Shown here piece by piece: positions 25,215 through 34,034 of a DNA stretch of 64,000 nucleotides; positions within the stretch are counted from its first letter, which is position 1; the number at the start of each line of letters is the position of its first letter. The DNA is taken from NCBI RefSeq assembly GCF_900130065.1, contig NZ_FQXV01000017.1:1-64000 (forward strand). The letters run 5' to 3'. This stretch comes from Sporobacter termitidis DSM 10068 (lineage in GTDB: Bacteria; Bacillota; Clostridia; Oscillospirales; Oscillospiraceae). The notes beneath the pieces were generated by a model that worked only from the letters and a program-made list of their open reading frames with translations, had not been told where the DNA came from and searched no databases. A program made the position numbers and the translations under genes.

Positions 25215-26249
25215 ATGCTGACAGCAAAGCAAAATATGAGGGAAGCCATCAAAGGCGGGAACCCGGACAGATTTGTCAACCAGTTTGAGGCCATTTATTT
25301 TCTGTTTCATCCATTTATGATGCACTCTCCTTCTCCGACAAAGGGTCAGGAGAACGTCGTCAACGCCTGGGGCGTGACGAACTCTTTCCCGGCGAATGTC
25401 CCCGGCGCTTTCCCGGTGCACACACCGGACAAGATCGTCGTCAAGGACATTGAGCATTGGCAGGACTATGTCCACGCGCCTTCCCTGAAGTTTTCGAACG
25501 AAGAGTGGGCACAATGGAAAGCGCAGTACGACGCTGTTGACGGCACGCAGGCCTATAAGGCCCCGTTCATTGCGCCGGGCCTTTTCGAGCAGTCGCATCA
25601 TCTGTGCGGGATGACCAACGCGCTGGAGTACTACGCGCTGTATCCGGACGAAATGCACGATCTTATCGAATATCTCACCGACTGGGAGCTGGAGCTGGCG
25701 GAGGGCATCTGCGCCAACCTGCATCCCGACGCCATCTTCCATCACGACGACTGGGGCAGCGAGAAGAGCACCTTCCTGCGGCCTGAGATGTTCGCCGAGT
25801 TCTTCCTGGAGCCCTACAAGAAGATTTATGGTTACTACCATGACCATGGCGTAGAGCTTATATTCCATCACTCCGACAGCTATTGCGCCACGCTTATCCC
25901 GTATATGATCGAAATGGGCATCGATGTCTGGCAGGGCTGCATGGAGTCAAACAACGTCCCCGAGCTTGTTAAAAAGTACGGCGGCAAGATCGCCTTTATG
26001 GGCGGCATTGACAACAAGTCCATGGATTTCCCCGGCTGGACGAAGGAAGACTGCGCCAAGGCTACCCGGAAAGCCTGCGACGCGTGCGGCAGCAAGTACT
26101 TTATTCCCTGCATTACCCAGGGGGGACCCGGCTCCGTTTTCCCGGGCGCTTATGCGGCCCTGTGCGAGGAGATCGACAAGTACAGCGAGGAAGTCTTCGG
26201 CGTCAAGGCCGACCAGATCAAGCGTCTGCCCTGGCAGATCCTGTTCTAA
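25215..26249 (+). CDS. URO-D/MtaA-type methyltransferase
   Basis: The 344-residue protein belongs to the same superfamily as the island gene at 18939. Motifs: MLTAKQNMREAIKGGNPDRFVNQFE (family-typical start), HPDAIFHHDDWGSEKSTFLRPEMFAEFF, ELIFHHSDSYCATLIPYMIEMGIDVWQGCMESNN, and IPCITQGGPGSVFPGAYAAL. The second H/C pair fits a zinc site (HHSDSYC). Such proteins act with corrinoid proteins in demethylation of methanol, methylamines or methoxylated aromatics. AAAGGAGG lies 6 bases before ATG. It is monocistronic with its own terminator; substrate not predictable. Confidence 0.82.
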   Translation: MLTAKQNMREAIKGGNPDRFVNQFEAIYFLFHPFMMHSPSPTKGQENVVNAWGVTNSFPANVPGAFPVHTPDKIVVKDIEHWQDYVHAPSLKFSNEEWAQWKAQYDAVDGTQAYKAPFIAPGLFEQSHHLCGMTNALEYYALYPDEMHDLIEYLTDWELELAEGICANLHPDAIFHHDDWGSEKSTFLRPEMFAEFFLEPYKKIYGYYHDHGVELIFHHSDSYCATLIPYMIEMGIDVWQGCMESNNVPELVKKYGGKIAFMGGIDNKSMDFPGWTKEDCAKATRKACDACGSKYFIPCITQGGPGSVFPGAYAALCEEIDKYSEEVFGVKADQIKRLPWQILF

Positions 26250-26286
26250 GCGCATATTAAATTACGATATACGGTAATTTTCAAAA

Positions 26287-26321
26287 GCCCTGCGGTTATT
26301 TTAACTGCAGGGTCTTCTTTT
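26287..26321 (+). terminator. Terminator after methyltransferase
   Basis: GCCCTGCGGTTA-like arm pairs with TAACTGCAGGGT; TCTTCTTTT follows. Confidence 0.65.
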
Positions 26322-26394
26322 GCCTTGGCGCGGCAGCGGTTGACGGATGCGAGCTGAGGCGGTAAAATTAAAGGACAGGTAAAAGGAGAGTTGT

Positions 26395-26721
26395 ATGGGA
26401 AAGTTCACATCGTCATATGACATGCTGGAGAACCTTGGCATTATAAAGCGCAAAGCGCTTTCCGAGGACGAGTGGAAGGCCGTGCAGGAAATGGACGAGC
26501 TGCCGGATAATATTTACTATACGTTGAAATACGATGGAGCGGCAGACATATCCAAAAATCGGGAATACTGGCGCAGGGACATCCCGGACGATGAGGAAAT
26601 ACAGCTTAAGCTCGCCGTACTTAACGCCTGTAATATCAGGACGATCAAAAGTCTGGCCGTTTTTTTCGCGGTCCTCGCCGTCATAGGCATTTTGTTTATG
26701 CTATTTACCGTTATGCACTGA
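26395..26721 (+). CDS. Tail-anchored hypothetical protein
   Basis: The 108-residue product has a soluble, charged first 80 residues (KFTSSYDMLENLGIIKRKALSEDEWKAVQEMDELPDNIYYTLKY) and one C-terminal membrane segment (LAVFFAVLAVIGILFMLFTVM). AAAGGAGAG precedes the start. No family is recognised. It stands alone between two terminators. Confidence 0.65.
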   Translation: MGKFTSSYDMLENLGIIKRKALSEDEWKAVQEMDELPDNIYYTLKYDGAADISKNREYWRRDIPDDEEIQLKLAVLNACNIRTIKSLAVFFAVLAVIGILFMLFTVMH

Positions 26722-26725
26722 CGGC

Positions 26726-26948
26726 TGTCGATAAAGCCTTGCGGGCTTTATCCGACACAAGGCTGCATGCAGCGCGCTCAGCCGCGCACAGCATGAGAAG
26801 AGCCACGCAGGAGGCGCATGTCTTCCTGCGTGACAATTTGGCATTTATTTGTCGCTCCGGCGGCAAACTCTGCGAGGCTTTGCCCTCTATACGCAGTTTT
26901 TTTGACAGGCTGAAAAATCCCGAAACCAACGGTTTCGGGATTTTTTAT
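26726..26948. repeat. Intergenic hairpin pair with terminator
   Basis: GTCGATAAAGCC and GGGCTTTATCCGAC form one stem at 26726-26755. ATCCCGAAACC and GGTTTCGGGAT with TTTTTTAT form a strong terminator at 26917-26948. The sequence between resembles intergenic repeat elements of clostridial genomes; no gene is supported in it. Confidence 0.5.
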
Positions 26949-27553
26949 CGAGAGCATTCAAAATTATATATGCCGTTGTTCGAATAAAAGCTTGAGGTGC
27001 CTTTAAAGAGCAGCCTGGAGATGAGCTCGCCCAGCTCCTGCGTTGATTCGATCATGCCGTCCTCGAGCCATTTTTGCACCAGGCGCAGGGCGCCCGATAT
27101 GATAAAGCATTGCAGATAATCCGACGTCCTGGGGCTGAGCGCCTGATAATTGCGAATGTCGGAAATCGCCTTTTGCTGCGCGATTTCCATGATGTCCCTC
27201 TTGAAATTCGAGTCGCCGTTTTCGCTCAGCAGGACCTTGAAGAGATCGGCGTCCTTGGCGATGTAGTCGAGTATCTGCTTCAGGGTCTGCGTCGTTTCCT
27301 CGGAGTGCTCGCTGAGGTCGTGCTTGTCGACGTATTCCCGGAGGTCGCGCACGGCGTCTTGCTCGACCTTTTGCAGCAAATCGTACTGGTCGGCATAGTG
27401 AGCGTAAAAGGTGCTGCGGTTGATATCGGCGGCGTTACACAGCATTTTTACCGATATCCTGGAAATGGGGTGCTCCTGCATGATCCGGACGAGGCTTTCT
27501 TTGAGCAGCAGCGTTGTGTACCGGACCCGCCGGTCAATTTTGTCGGCTTTCAT
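26945..27553 (-). CDS. TetR-family regulator
   Basis: The 202-residue product begins KADKIDRRVRYTTLLLKESL and has the TetR HTH ISRISVKMLCNAADINRSTFYAHYADQYDLLQKVE. The C-terminal ligand domain (TLKQILDYIAKDADLFKVLLSENGDSNF) matches the TetR_C group seen in clostridial proteins next to transporters. It is divergent from the MMPL exporter gene, which it probably represses; the ligand would be an exporter substrate. Start is the ATG at 27553 after a GAGG-type site. Confidence 0.9.
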   Translation of the reverse strand: MKADKIDRRVRYTTLLLKESLVRIMQEHPISRISVKMLCNAADINRSTFYAHYADQYDLLQKVEQDAVRDLREYVDKHDLSEHSEETTQTLKQILDYIAKDADLFKVLLSENGDSNFKRDIMEIAQQKAISDIRNYQALSPRTSDYLQCFIISGALRLVQKWLEDGMIESTQELGELISRLLFKGTSSFYSNNGIYNFECSR

Positions 27554-27648
27554 CGTGCATACCTCTGGGGGAATGTTAATTTTTTATTAAATACCAACAT
27601 TCGGAGCTGATAGTGTAGTTCATAACACATTCTCCGCGAAAATGCCGG

Positions 27649-27714
27649 TTGTAATACAACACGATGTAAATTATACTTCACTTCTGATGATAAATCAACA
27701 TAGTGTTGCGCAAC
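27649..27714. promoter_or_regulatory. Operator region between tetR and exporter
   Basis: Two perfect dyads, TTGTA-A-TACAA (27649-27659) and GTTGCGCAAC (27705-27714), lie in the 200-base divergent gap. TetR proteins bind such palindromes; which one is used cannot be told. Confidence 0.45.
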
Positions 27715-27754
27715 TCGCAATTCATGTCGATTCGGAAGGAGAAAACGCAGGGGA

Positions 27755-30700
27755 ATGAAAAGGATCATCAAGGGCCGTTGGGCCATATTCGCGGTGTGGC
27801 TGGTGGTGACAGTGCTGCTGTCGGTTTTTCAGCCGGATATCAATGTCATATTGCAGCAGAGAGGTCAATCGCCGCTGAACGATGACAGCCCGTCTGTTAT
27901 CGCCTCGTCCATCCTGAAAAAGATGGAGGCGACCAATGGGACCGATAATCTGGTTGTTTTTTACAACCAGGACAAAATTTCAGACGATGAGATGAAAAGC
28001 ATCGGCGAGGCCGTCCAGGCGATGAAGGACAGCAGTACCGAGCTTGGCATCGACAAGATCATCGACCCGTTCGGCACGCCGGAGGCCAAGAGCTCGCTCA
28101 TATCCTCAGACGGCACGACGCTCATGGTGAGCTTCAAGCTGGATAAAGGCGCCCGGGATATTAACGACATCAAAAACGCGTTTGAGGAAAAGCTTCAAAA
28201 CGCCGGCGTCGAGCATTATCTGACGGGGGAGGACTTCATCACCGGGGATTATCTGGAAGCCTCCATCGCCGGCGTTGAGAAAAGCGCGGTCCTTACGGTT
28301 CTGTTTATTCTTGTCATTCTGATCATCATGTTCAGGTCCGTCGTCACGCCGCTGGTGTCGCTGCTGACGGTGGCTGTCGCGTATTTGACCTCCATGGGCA
28401 TTACGGCGCAGCTGATCGACAGGGCGGGCTTCCCGGTGACGACCCTGACGCAGGTTTTGATGATCCTCATTCTTTTCGGTATCGGAACCGACTATAACAT
28501 CCTGCTCTTTAACAGATTCAAGGAAGAGCTGTCGCATGGCCTGTCCGTTGACGACGCCATTATCCGTACATACAAAACGGCCGGCAAGACAATCGCTTTC
28601 AGTATACTGACCGTGCTCATTGCGTTTTTCAGCCTGATTTTCTCGGAGTCGCCAATTTATAAATCGGCGATTTCCGTCGTCATCGGCGGCGCGATGCTGC
28701 TTTTGGAAATCGTGACCCTGACGCCGTTTGTGATGAAGCAGCTGGGCCCCAGGATTTTCTGGCCTTCAAAAAATGCAAACGGCCACAAGGAAAGCAGAAT
28801 CTGGGGCGGGATCACTGCGTTTTCCACAAAGCGCGCCGTTGTTTCGGTTTTGCTGACGGTTGCGGTCATCGGCGTGTCGGTGGTTTTCTACCAGCAGAAG
28901 CTGAACTTTGACCAGGTCGGCGAGCTGGGCGACGCGTATCCGGCGTCCAAAGGCTTTAACATTGTGGCGGAGCATTTCGGAAAAGGCCAGGCCATGCCGT
29001 CGACGCTGGTGATCGAAAGCGGCAGCGCGCTTGACAATAACGACGCTTTATCCGTTATTGATAAGGTCACGGAAAAAATCAAAGCGATCGACGGGGTGGA
29101 GCAGGTGTCCTCCGTGACCCAGCCCGAGGGCAAGCAGATTGACGACCTTTATATCAGCAGCCAGATGACGTCCGTGTCGGACGGCTTGTCGCAGATGCAG
29201 GATGGTCTGAATCAGCTCGGCGACGGCTTCGGCGGGGCGGAGGCGCAGCTCGGCGGGGCGGATTTTTCACAGGTCGGCGATATGGCGGCGGGAACGGCGC
29301 AGCTGCACGACGCCGTCACGGCGCTGGCCGGCGGGCTCAGCCAGCTCCAGGCCGGTCTGGACGGGAGCGCGTCCGATGCGCAAACGCTCAGCGGCGGCCT
29401 CAAGGCCATCGAAACGAACCTGTCCCAAATGAGCGGGGGCCTTAAGACACTGGCGGACAACTACAGCGCCATGCAGTCCGGCTATCTCGAAATGGGCAAA
29501 AATTATCAGAGCGCGGCCGGCGCCCTGCTCGGCATAAAGTCGGCGCTGTCGCAGATGCAGGGCATGGCGGCGGCACTGGGGGAAAGTGTCCCAAGCGTCA
29601 AAGGCGACGCCAATTACCAGGGGATGAAGGCCTCCATCGATACGCTGCTGTCGTCGCTGGGCAATATGACGCCGGAGGGCATGGAAGCCCTCAACTCAAA
29701 TTACAATGCCGTCACCGCCGGCTTCAATGAGGCCAACACGAATCTTGCGGCCATGAGCGCCGGCCTGTCGCAGCTGGCGGCCGGTCTGAAAAGCGTCGAA
29801 AGCGGCCTGGGCCAGGCGTCCGACGGCATCGGGACGATCGTTACGAATATGAACAAGGTGGCCTCCGGACTGGACCAGATGAAAGCCGGCCAGGAGCAGC
29901 TCGCCTCGGGACTTGAGCAGTTCGGCGCGTTCGGCTCCCAGCTGACCCAGGTCGCCGACGCTTTAAAGCAGATTTCGGACGGCCTCGGGCAGAGCAAGGA
30001 CTTCCTGACCCAGTTCAGCGCCGACAAGACGTTCCATATGCCGGACGAGGCGCTGGCAAGCGCGGACTTCAAGCCGGCCCTCGATACGTTTATGTCGGGC
30101 GACAGGACAATAACAAAAATGATCATCGTCCTGAAAGACGACCCCTATTCAAAGGACGCCGTCAACACCATCAAGGAAATCAACGACGCGGTTTCCAGCG
30201 GTTTGAAGGGCACGGTCCTCTCCGACGCCGGATACGGTATCTCCGGGCCCAGCTCGACGACCTGCGACATGAACGATATCCTGAGCCGCGATCTCAACAG
30301 GATGATTATTATTGTCCTCATCGGCGTGTTCCTGGTGCTGATGCTGGTGATACGGTCCTTCTGGACGTCCGTGATGATCACGCTGTCCCTCGTCGGCGCG
30401 TATTTTGCCGCGACCTTTATTTCAAACAGCATTTTCATCGGCCTTTTGCATTACCCGGGCGTGTCCTCTTACGTCCCGTTCTTCTCGTTCATCGTGATCG
30501 TGGCGCTGGGGGTGGATTACAGCATATTCCTGATGATGCGCTTCAGGGAGTTCGGGCATATGAAGCCGAAGGAGGCCATCGTTCTGGCATCCAGGCAAAT
30601 CGGCGGCGTCGTCCTGTCGGCGGCCGTCATCCTCGGGGGCACCTTTGCAACGCTGATGCCTTCCGGTATGCTGCTGCTGACCGAGCTGGCCGTAACGGTC

Positions 30701-30829
30701 ATCACCGGCCTTATCATCCTCTGCTTCATCATGCTGCCCCTGTTCCTGCCGGCGACGATCAGCCTGATGAGCAGGCTGCCGAAGTCAGGCGTGGATACCG
30801 AGGATACGGCCCAGGATGCGCGAGTCTGA
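27755..30829 (+). CDS. MMPL/RND-family exporter
   Basis: A 1024-residue inner-membrane transporter with the duplicated MMPL layout: one helix at the N-terminus (AIFAVWLVVTVLLSVFQP), an extracytoplasmic loop, five helices about 180-340 with GIGTDYNILLFNRFKEEL, a long second loop, and five C-terminal helices with VALGVDYSIFLMMRFREFG. G-x-DY-x-x-x-x-x-x-RF-E is the family's proton-relay motif, present in both halves. The second loop (about 480-770) holds many heptad-like GLSQLQAGL/GLxQM repeats typical of Firmicutes members. The divergent TetR gene suggests substrate-induced expression. Substrate is unknown; lipid or drug export is plausible. Confidence 0.92.
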   Translation: MKRIIKGRWAIFAVWLVVTVLLSVFQPDINVILQQRGQSPLNDDSPSVIASSILKKMEATNGTDNLVVFYNQDKISDDEMKSIGEAVQAMKDSSTELGIDKIIDPFGTPEAKSSLISSDGTTLMVSFKLDKGARDINDIKNAFEEKLQNAGVEHYLTGEDFITGDYLEASIAGVEKSAVLTVLFILVILIIMFRSVVTPLVSLLTVAVAYLTSMGITAQLIDRAGFPVTTLTQVLMILILFGIGTDYNILLFNRFKEELSHGLSVDDAIIRTYKTAGKTIAFSILTVLIAFFSLIFSESPIYKSAISVVIGGAMLLLEIVTLTPFVMKQLGPRIFWPSKNANGHKESRIWGGITAFSTKRAVVSVLLTVAVIGVSVVFYQQKLNFDQVGELGDAYPASKGFNIVAEHFGKGQAMPSTLVIESGSALDNNDALSVIDKVTEKIKAIDGVEQVSSVTQPEGKQIDDLYISSQMTSVSDGLSQMQDGLNQLGDGFGGAEAQLGGADFSQVGDMAAGTAQLHDAVTALAGGLSQLQAGLDGSASDAQTLSGGLKAIETNLSQMSGGLKTLADNYSAMQSGYLEMGKNYQSAAGALLGIKSALSQMQGMAAALGESVPSVKGDANYQGMKASIDTLLSSLGNMTPEGMEALNSNYNAVTAGFNEANTNLAAMSAGLSQLAAGLKSVESGLGQASDGIGTIVTNMNKVASGLDQMKAGQEQLASGLEQFGAFGSQLTQVADALKQISDGLGQSKDFLTQFSADKTFHMPDEALASADFKPALDTFMSGDRTITKMIIVLKDDPYSKDAVNTIKEINDAVSSGLKGTVLSDAGYGISGPSSTTCDMNDILSRDLNRMIIIVLIGVFLVLMLVIRSFWTSVMITLSLVGAYFAATFISNSIFIGLLHYPGVSSYVPFFSFIVIVALGVDYSIFLMMRFREFGHMKPKEAIVLASRQIGGVVLSAAVILGGTFATLMPSGMLLLTELAVTVITGLIILCFIMLPLFLPATISLMSRLPKSGVDTEDTAQDARV

Positions 30830-30846
30830 TCTCAGCCAAAGCTTTC

Positions 30847-30890
30847 GCCCGGATATCTCTCCAATATCGGAGAGATATCCGGGCGTTTTT
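30847..30890 (+). terminator. Terminator of the exporter gene
   Basis: GCCCGGATATCTCTCC and GGAGAGATATCCGGGC, 16-bp arms, followed by GTTTTT. Confidence 0.93.
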
Positions 30891-30915
30891 ATGCCGCTGC
30901 GGGGCCGCGTCAGTC

Positions 30916-32352
30916 TTACGGCTTCAGGCACAGGACCCTGAGATCATAGTAGTTGTTCAGCCCGTAGGAGGAGGTGCCGCAGAGCACGCCGCTGCCTTTG
31001 ATGCCTACGTGGGGGACGTTGGGGCCGCCGGAGGCGTTGTTGACGACGATGACGCCGGACTCGAACCTTTCAAAGCATTTACCGATGACCCGGGCGTCGT
31101 GAGTGTACAGATAGGAGCGGAGGCCGTACTCGGTGTCGACAGCGCGGCGGAGCGTATCGTCCAGGTCGGTAAAGCTCGTCACGGCCAGGATCGGCGCGAA
31201 CTGTTCCTCCTGGAACACGCGCATGCTGTCCGCGCAGTCGGCCAGCAGCGTCGGGGTCAGCCAGTTGCCCTTCTCCCGGCCCTCAGGCACCGTGCCGCCC
31301 GCGAGCAGCCTTGCGCCCTTTTTGACGGCGTCGTCGATCATGGCCAGCGCTTTATCGCGCGCCTCCCGGGTGATGATCGGGCCCATGACATTTTCTCCGG
31401 GATATTCGTTCATCGCGCCGACTTTCACCTTTTTGACGGCGTCCGCCGTCAATTGAAGGAACCTGTCGTAAACGTCCTTATGTACAAAAACGCGGTTGTA
31501 GTTGACGCAGACCTGCCCGGCGTTGGCGTACTTCTGGCTGACGATGGCGTCCACCGCCGCTTCCAGGTCGGCGTCCGGCATGACGATACAGGGGGCGTTG
31601 CCGCCCAGCTCCAGAGAGTAGCTTTTCACCGAGGTCGACCCCTGCTGCATGATCTGCTTGCCGGTTTCCGCCGAGCCGATACAGGTGAGCAGGCGCGGAA
31701 TGGTGCTGGAGTTCAGCTCCTTGCCCAGGACGGAGGACGGGCCGGAAATGATGTTGACGGCGCCTGCCGGGAAACCTATTTTTTCGCAGAGCTCGCCGAT
31801 AAACAGGGAGGCCAGGGGCGTGTTGACCGACGGCTTGATGATACACGCGCAGCCGGACGCCACCGCCGGCGGCAGCTTGCACATGATGTTGAGCAGCGGG
31901 AAGTTCCATGCCAGATGCGCCACCACGACGCCCACAGGCCGCCGCTCCACAATGTTGTAGCCGGCGCCCCGGGGGCCGTACAGATCCTGCAGGGACTGCC
32001 CCTGTATGCGCTTGACCTCTTCGGAATAATACTCGATGCACCCAACGCCCATCCAGAAGTCCAGGACGGCCTCCTGATGGGGCTTTCCGGACTCCAGGGA
32101 ATCCAGCTCGACGATATGGTCCATGTTTTCCAGCATGGCCTCCCGGAGCTTTGCCAGATAGCCCAGGCGAACGGGCAGCGGGAGGCCCCTGAACGTTTTG
32201 AACGCCTCTGCCGCCGCTTGCAGCGCCTCCTGCGCCTGCGCCGCGTCCGCGCCGCTGTAGCTGGCAATGAGCGCATCATTTGCAGGGTTGGTCACATCGA
32301 TTTTTGCGCCGCGGCCTTCCGCCAGCTTGCCGCCGATATATTGTTTGTACAT
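30916..32352 (-). CDS. NAD(P)-dependent aldehyde dehydrogenase
   Basis: Oxidises an aldehyde to the carboxylic acid. The 478-residue product is full length: NPANDALIASYSGADAAQA at the start, VVAHLAWNFPLLNIMCKLPPAV (cofactor site), the catalytic glutamate in YSLELGGNAPCIV and the catalytic cysteine in YANAGQVCVNYNRVFVH, with late motifs ENVMGPIITREARDKA and EEQFAPILAV. It resembles betaine- or succinate-semialdehyde enzymes, but specificity cannot be read. It is divergent from a SnoaL-like gene across a 213-base region with two large palindromes. RBS GAGGAGG is present. Confidence 0.93.
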   Translation of the reverse strand: MYKQYIGGKLAEGRGAKIDVTNPANDALIASYSGADAAQAQEALQAAAEAFKTFRGLPLPVRLGYLAKLREAMLENMDHIVELDSLESGKPHQEAVLDFWMGVGCIEYYSEEVKRIQGQSLQDLYGPRGAGYNIVERRPVGVVVAHLAWNFPLLNIMCKLPPAVASGCACIIKPSVNTPLASLFIGELCEKIGFPAGAVNIISGPSSVLGKELNSSTIPRLLTCIGSAETGKQIMQQGSTSVKSYSLELGGNAPCIVMPDADLEAAVDAIVSQKYANAGQVCVNYNRVFVHKDVYDRFLQLTADAVKKVKVGAMNEYPGENVMGPIITREARDKALAMIDDAVKKGARLLAGGTVPEGREKGNWLTPTLLADCADSMRVFQEEQFAPILAVTSFTDLDDTLRRAVDTEYGLRSYLYTHDARVIGKCFERFESGVIVVNNASGGPNVPHVGIKGSGVLCGTSSYGLNNYYDLRVLCLKP

Positions 32353-32464
32353 ATATATTACCTCCTCATCGACTGAAAAGCTCGGATTCAGTTAACCTCA
32401 TTATATATATTATCAATGCGCCTGACTAATATCATTTCGGCGGCTCAGGTATTCCGAAATGTCA

Positions 32465-32515
32465 TATCATAGCTTTTTAAAGCTATGATATAATGAATTT
32501 AAAGAATTCATTATA
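32465..32515. promoter_or_regulatory. Two abutting perfect palindromes
   Basis: 12-bp arms TATCATAGCTTT/AAAGCTATGATA (32465-32490) and 11-bp arms TATAATGAATT/AATTCATTATA (32489-32515) lie back to back in the divergent region of the ALDH and SnoaL-like genes. They could be operators or, if transcribed, hairpins. Confidence 0.6.
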
Positions 32516-32565
32516 TCGCGCATGTGGGCGCTGCGCGCTCACACACAGGACGGAGGACGATCGGC

Positions 32566-33162
32566 ATGAATCAGGATTTGAGCGACGTCACGCAGATCAG
32601 GGACCTGATCGAGCGGTGGGTCGTGTACAGGGACGCGCTGCTCTGGGACAAGTTCCGCCAAATCTGGCACCCGGAGGGCCGGATGAAGGCCACCTGGTCG
32701 GACAGCTCCTTTGAAGAGTTTATCAAGAGGACGGAGGAGGGCGTCAGGCACGGCCTGAACATCCTGCATATTCTGGGCGGCAGCGCCGTGGAGGTCAGCG
32801 GCGCCCGGGCGGTGTCGATGACGAAGATGATCATCCTGCAGCGGGCCGAGGTCGAGGGCGTCCTCTGTGACGTATCCAGCTATGCCCGCCATTACGACCT
32901 GTGGGAAAAGCGGGACGGGCGCTGGGGCCTTGTCAGACGGGAGACCATCGCGGACAAGGACAGGCTCGACCCGGTGGACGGTACGCAGACGATTGCCCTG
33001 GACAGGGAGCTCCTGAACGCGTTTCCCCCGGAATACCAGCATCTGGCCTATCTCCAGACAAAAATCGGCTACGATGTCGATAAGGATGTCCCGCGCCTCT
33101 CCGGCGGGAAAGCACTGGATGCTCTGTACCGGCGCGGCGAAAGCTGGCTGAAGGGGACGTAG
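32566..33162 (+). CDS. SnoaL-like (NTF2-fold) protein
   Basis: From the ATG at 32566 (RBS GGAGG) 198 residues. The pattern IRDLIERWVVYRDALLWDKFRQIWHPEGRMKATWSDSSFEEFI, then HILGGSAVEVSGARAVSMTKMIILQRAEV and DLWEKRDGRWGLVRRETIADKDRL, is that of SnoaL/nuclear-transport-factor-2-like small enzymes, with the conserved W-HPEG-M-x-W segment seen in dehydratase- or isomerase-like members. These act on small ring or polyketide substrates. The divergent aldehyde dehydrogenase suggests a shared catabolic path, but the substrate is unknown. Confidence 0.82.
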   Translation: MNQDLSDVTQIRDLIERWVVYRDALLWDKFRQIWHPEGRMKATWSDSSFEEFIKRTEEGVRHGLNILHILGGSAVEVSGARAVSMTKMIILQRAEVEGVLCDVSSYARHYDLWEKRDGRWGLVRRETIADKDRLDPVDGTQTIALDRELLNAFPPEYQHLAYLQTKIGYDVDKDVPRLSGGKALDALYRRGESWLKGT

Positions 33163-33192
33163 GGCGGCGCGCGTCTTTTGAGAAATATATAC

Positions 33193-33240
33193 TTGACATA
33201 TGGGCATATGCACATTATAATCTGTTTTGTGCATATGCTC
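33193..33240 (+). promoter_or_regulatory. Promoter with two GCATATGC operators
   Basis: Consensus TTGACA (33193) and TATAAT (33216) with a 17-base spacer. TGGGCATATGCACA fills the spacer and TGTGCATATGCTCA lies just downstream of the -10; they are near-exact inverted copies around the transcription start, an arrangement for strong repression. Confidence 0.75.
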
Positions 33241-33260
33241 ATATATTTTGGAGGTTGACG

Positions 33261-33632
33261 ATGCCAAGAGGTTTTAAGTGCCGCAGAATCTGCACGGAGC
33301 CCGACAACACCATATTCACGCCCGGGAAACCGTGCGGCGGCGCGGTCAACCTTGTTCTGGAGGAGCTGGAGGCCGTCCGCCTCTGCGACCTGGAGGGCCT
33401 GGAGCAGGACGAGGCTGCGGAACGAATGAATATATCTAGGGGTACGCTGCAGCGGATTCTGTATGACGCCAGGCGAAAGATTGCCGAGGCCCTGTGCGCC
33501 GGCAAAACCATCGTCATCGGCGGCGGAAATTACGAGGTGTCCGGCCGGCCCTGCGGCTGCCCGTACCATTGCAAGAGCTGCCGGTTTGAAGACAGCGACC
33601 GCCATCATGAAAAAGGAGAGAGTATCGTATGA
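33261..33632 (+). CDS. DUF134-family DNA-binding protein
   Basis: The ATG at 33261 follows GGAGG by 6 bases; 123 residues. It has the DUF134 layout: MPRGFKCRRICTEPDNTIFTPG at the start, EELEAVRLCDLEGLEQDEAAERMNISRGTLQRILYDARRKIAEAL (a sigma-4-like HTH), and a C-terminal cysteine set CGCPYHCKSC. DUF134 proteins are commonly next to NifX/MTH1175-like genes, as here. It probably senses a metal or redox state through the cysteines and controls this operon through the GCATATGC dyads. It overlaps the next gene by 4 bases. Confidence 0.9.
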   Translation: MPRGFKCRRICTEPDNTIFTPGKPCGGAVNLVLEELEAVRLCDLEGLEQDEAAERMNISRGTLQRILYDARRKIAEALCAGKTIVIGGGNYEVSGRPCGCPYHCKSCRFEDSDRHHEKGESIV

Positions 33633-34006
33633 AAATCGCCGTGCCAACAGAAAATGACCAGATATTCCAGCATTTCGGGCAGAGCCATTTCTTTACCGTT
33701 TATACCGCCGACGGAGGGAACATCACAGGCAAAACGTTCCTGGACGCCGGTGAAAACGGCCATTCCGCCCTGGCAGGCCTTTTGAGCCGTTTGAAAATCG
33801 ACGTCCTCATCTGCGGCGGCATCGGCGGCGGCGCAAAGGCGATGCTGGCGTCGGAAAACATAGAGCTTGTTTCCGGTATCGACGGCAGCGTCGAGGACGC
33901 CGTCAATGCGTATCTGGGCGGCCGGCTCCGTGATACGGGCGCGGTCTGCGACCACCACGAGCACGAGCATACCCATGACTGCAGCTGCCACGACCATTGC
34001 CGGTAA
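33629..34006 (+). CDS. NifX/MTH1175-family iron-molybdenum-cofactor-like protein
   Basis: The 125-residue product has the single-domain fold of dinitrogenase cofactor-binding proteins: MKIAVPTENDQIFQHFGQSHFFTVYTADG, then DVLICGGIGGGAKAMLASENIELVSG. Outside nitrogen fixation such proteins are thought to carry iron-molybdenum or Fe-S-like clusters. The tail is unusual: CDHHEHEHTHDCSCHDHC, with six histidines and four cysteines in 18 residues, a probable metal-binding extension. It is translationally coupled to the DUF134 gene. No nif structural genes are in the window. Confidence 0.88.
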   Translation: MKIAVPTENDQIFQHFGQSHFFTVYTADGGNITGKTFLDAGENGHSALAGLLSRLKIDVLICGGIGGGAKAMLASENIELVSGIDGSVEDAVNAYLGGRLRDTGAVCDHHEHEHTHDCSCHDHCR

Positions 34007-34034
34007 GCGGCTTTAAGCAGGGGGAAGTGACCGT

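Noticed and set aside
31009-32376. 455-codon plus-strand frame antisense to the aldehyde dehydrogenase
   Set aside because: Shadow frame with His/Arg/Asp-rich composition and no family features.
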